Source: JBEIFW01 sp044370695 (GTDB lineage Bacteria; Actinomycetota; Acidimicrobiia; Acidimicrobiales; Ilumatobacteraceae). From it: a DNA stretch of 6,740 nucleotides. Below are positions 5,765 to 6,740 of this stretch, piece by piece; the stretch's first letter is position 1; each line of letters begins with the position of its first letter. The stretch is from the NCBI GenBank assembly GCA_044370695.1, contig JBILVB010000186.1, positions 1 through 6,740 on the forward strand. The letters are read 5' to 3'. Made by a program: the position numbers and the translations under genes. The notes under the pieces were generated by a model. The model did no database searches. It saw only the letters and a list, made by a program, of their open reading frames with translations, and was not told where the DNA came from.

Positions 5765-6583
5765 TCACCGCTTCGCGTCATTGAAGGTGCTGACGAGCTT
5801 GTCGTACTCGAAGCCGTTGCGGCCGAACAGCCCGTCGTGGCGGCCGAGCAGCTGCGCCATGCGGTCGCCGTGGGCGGCGACGAGGGCGTCGGCGTGGAGC
5901 GAGTAGTCCTCGACGGGACGCATCATCAAGCGGGAGTAGGTGATGTGGCAGACCACGCGTTCACCCGGGGCGCGGCGTGGGTAGTTGGAATGCCACAGGT
6001 TGCCGTCCCACAGGGCGACCCAGCCCGGCGGGCACTCGATGGCGACGCCGCCGGCTTCGGCCCGGGTCTCCTCGGCGTCGGGGTGGCGGCGCAACCGGTG
6101 CGTGCCGGGCACGATCATCGTGGCCCCACCCTCCTCGGTGAAGCCGTCGCACGCCCAGCAGCAGGTGAGCAACAGGTTGTGCGCCGGGAACGGGGCGGGC
6201 ACCCAGTTGTGGTCGGCGTGGAGCCCGATCGTGGGCGCGCCGGGTGGGCGCACGCTCGCGGCCACCTGACTGAGCAGGAACCCGCGCCCCACGGAGAACT
6301 CGGCCATCGCCAGCAGCCGGGGATCGAGCACCGCGTCGGCGAACACCGGGTCGACGGCGAGGAGCATCTGCGCACCGGCCGGGCGGCCCGGGACGTACCG
6401 GCACCGATCGAGCATCGCCGCCCGCAGACGGTCGTTGATCGCGTTGCGGCCCAACGGCTCGACGACCGTCCAGCCCTCCTCGGCAAGCTGGCGACACGGG
6501 CCTTCGAGGCCGAGCTCGGCGATGACGGGGGCGAGCTCGTCGGAGATCGTTCCCGGCGCCAGGGTGTCGAAGTAGCGCTGCAC
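5765..6583 (-). CDS. Phytanoyl-CoA dioxygenase (PhyH) family Fe(II)/2-oxoglutarate oxygenase
   Basis: The protein has 272 residues and shows the cupin-fold features of the PhyH family (PF05721), which couples 2-oxoglutarate decarboxylation to substrate hydroxylation. The Fe(II) facial triad is H122-x-D124 (LHADHNW) and H198 (GNLWHSN). R209 in GERVVCH is the likely 2-oxoglutarate carboxylate anchor. The family stretch GGATMIVPGTH lies at 152-162. Cysteines cluster at 141-145 (CCWAC) between the two metal half-sites. The substrate cannot be deduced; family members act on fatty acyl-CoAs, ectoine, phosphonates and natural products. The start is GTG 6581-6583, supported by a strong AGGGAGG (6592-6598) eight bases upstream. 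It heads a likely two-gene operon with the SMP-30 lactonase and is divergent from the gene at 6660, with a TAGGGT box at 6644-6649. Confidence 0.9.
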   Translation of the reverse strand: MQRYFDTLAPGTISDELAPVIAELGLEGPCRQLAEEGWTVVEPLGRNAINDRLRAAMLDRCRYVPGRPAGAQMLLAVDPVFADAVLDPRLLAMAEFSVGRGFLLSQVAASVRPPGAPTIGLHADHNWVPAPFPAHNLLLTCCWACDGFTEEGGATMIVPGTHRLRRHPDAEETRAEAGGVAIECPPGWVALWDGNLWHSNYPRRAPGERVVCHITYSRLMMRPVEDYSLHADALVAAHGDRMAQLLGRHDGLFGRNGFEYDKLVSTFNDAKR

Positions 6584-6591
6584 GATGTCGG

Positions 6592-6598
6592 CCTCCCT
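6592..6598 (-). promoter_or_regulatory. Ribosome binding site fixing the PhyH GTG start
   Basis: On the minus strand this reads AGGGAGG, separated by eight bases from GTG 6581-6583. It is the strongest Shine-Dalgarno sequence I found in the window and decides the start codon of the dioxygenase gene. Confidence 0.65.
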
Positions 6599-6643
6599 CG
6601 TCGCTGCTCCCCGATGCCACCCCCGGCCGGCGGAACGGCCCCG

Positions 6644-6653
6644 ACCCTACGAT
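6644..6653. promoter_or_regulatory. Overlapping divergent -10 boxes
   Basis: TACGAT (6648-6653, plus) and TAGGGT (6644-6649 read on the minus strand) both fit TANNNT and share two bases. The plus box ends six bases before GTG 6660, a leaderless arrangement. The minus box would give the PhyH mRNA a leader of about 50 bases containing its AGGGAGG site. If both are real, the two promoters would compete for polymerase. The gap is only 76 bp and no -35 is clear. Confidence 0.35.
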
Positions 6654-6659
6654 GCCGGC

Positions 6660-6740
6660 GTGACCGTGCTCACCCGCGCCGACGCCCTGGCCGCCCTCAC
6701 GGGGCCCGGCCAGCCCTACGAACTGGCCGACGCCACGATC
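6660..6740 (+). CDS. 5' end of a gene, possibly an acyl-CoA ligase (AMP-binding), partial
   Basis: From GTG 6660-6662 the frame runs open for 27 codons to the window edge. Third positions are nearly all G or C. The peptide starts VTVLTRADALAALTGPGQPYEL. The pattern of a short helix, then L-T-x-P-G-x-P-(Y/F)-E-L, resembles the extreme N-terminus of actinobacterial class I adenylate-forming enzymes (fatty-acyl-CoA synthetases). The adenylation motifs themselves lie outside the window, so this identity is a memory-based guess. TACGAT six bases upstream of the GTG supports this start and a leaderless mRNA. It is divergent from the PhyH gene; an acyl-CoA ligase next to a PhyH oxygenase would fit acyl-chain metabolism, but that is speculative. 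Confidence 0.5.
   Translation, partial: MTVLTRADALAALTGPGQPYELADATI

Noticed and set aside
5710..5781. N-terminal extension of the SMP-30 protein to 5781
   Set aside because: It would overlap the end of the PhyH gene and adds Cys/Gly/Arg-rich residues absent from the family; the conserved start is at 5709.

Overview
The window is dense, high-GC bacterial DNA with short intergenic gaps, strong G/C preference at third codon positions, GTG starts and several TANNNT-type -10 boxes. This points to an actinobacterium. The gene mix (PhyH dioxygenase, SMP-30 lactonase, single-cluster ferredoxin, SDR, DUF445 protein) would suit an Acidimicrobiia-like or mycobacteria-like lineage, but that placement is inference. 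I see no tRNA or rRNA gene, CRISPR array, insertion sequence or phage gene.

Layout from left to right. (1) The last 38 codons of a hydrophobic plus-strand gene run into and overlap the 3' end of a minus-strand MFS transporter (83-1252). (2) The transporter is divergent from a class C beta-lactamase-family serine hydrolase (1314-2429, plus). The 61-bp gap between them holds a leaderless-type promoter and a GGTGCC triple repeat. (3) The hydrolase converges on a minus-strand SDR oxidoreductase (2473-3252). A DUF445 membrane protein (3354-4601, minus) lies upstream of the SDR, which appears to have its own promoter in the gap between them. (4) The DUF445 gene is divergent from a 63-aa ferredoxin (4674-4865, plus). 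The 72-bp gap contains a perfect 14-bp palindrome next to the ferredoxin -10 box. (5) The ferredoxin converges on an SMP-30/gluconolactonase-like gene (4885-5709, minus), and an inverted repeat spans both stop codons. (6) Upstream of SMP-30 on the same strand lies a PhyH-family Fe(II)/2-oxoglutarate dioxygenase (5765-6583), probably in the same operon. (7) This is divergent from the start of a plus-strand gene cut by the window edge (6660 onward), possibly an acyl-CoA ligase.

The only clear functional pairing is the dioxygenase plus lactonase operon, which could hydroxylate a substrate and then open a lactone. The remaining genes look like ordinary, separately transcribed accessory metabolism: transport, ester or amide hydrolysis, NAD(P)-dependent oxidoreduction and electron transfer. 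I found no convincing new multi-gene system. The observations most worth a second look are the ferredoxin cluster residues, the palindrome at its promoter and the shared stop-codon hairpin.
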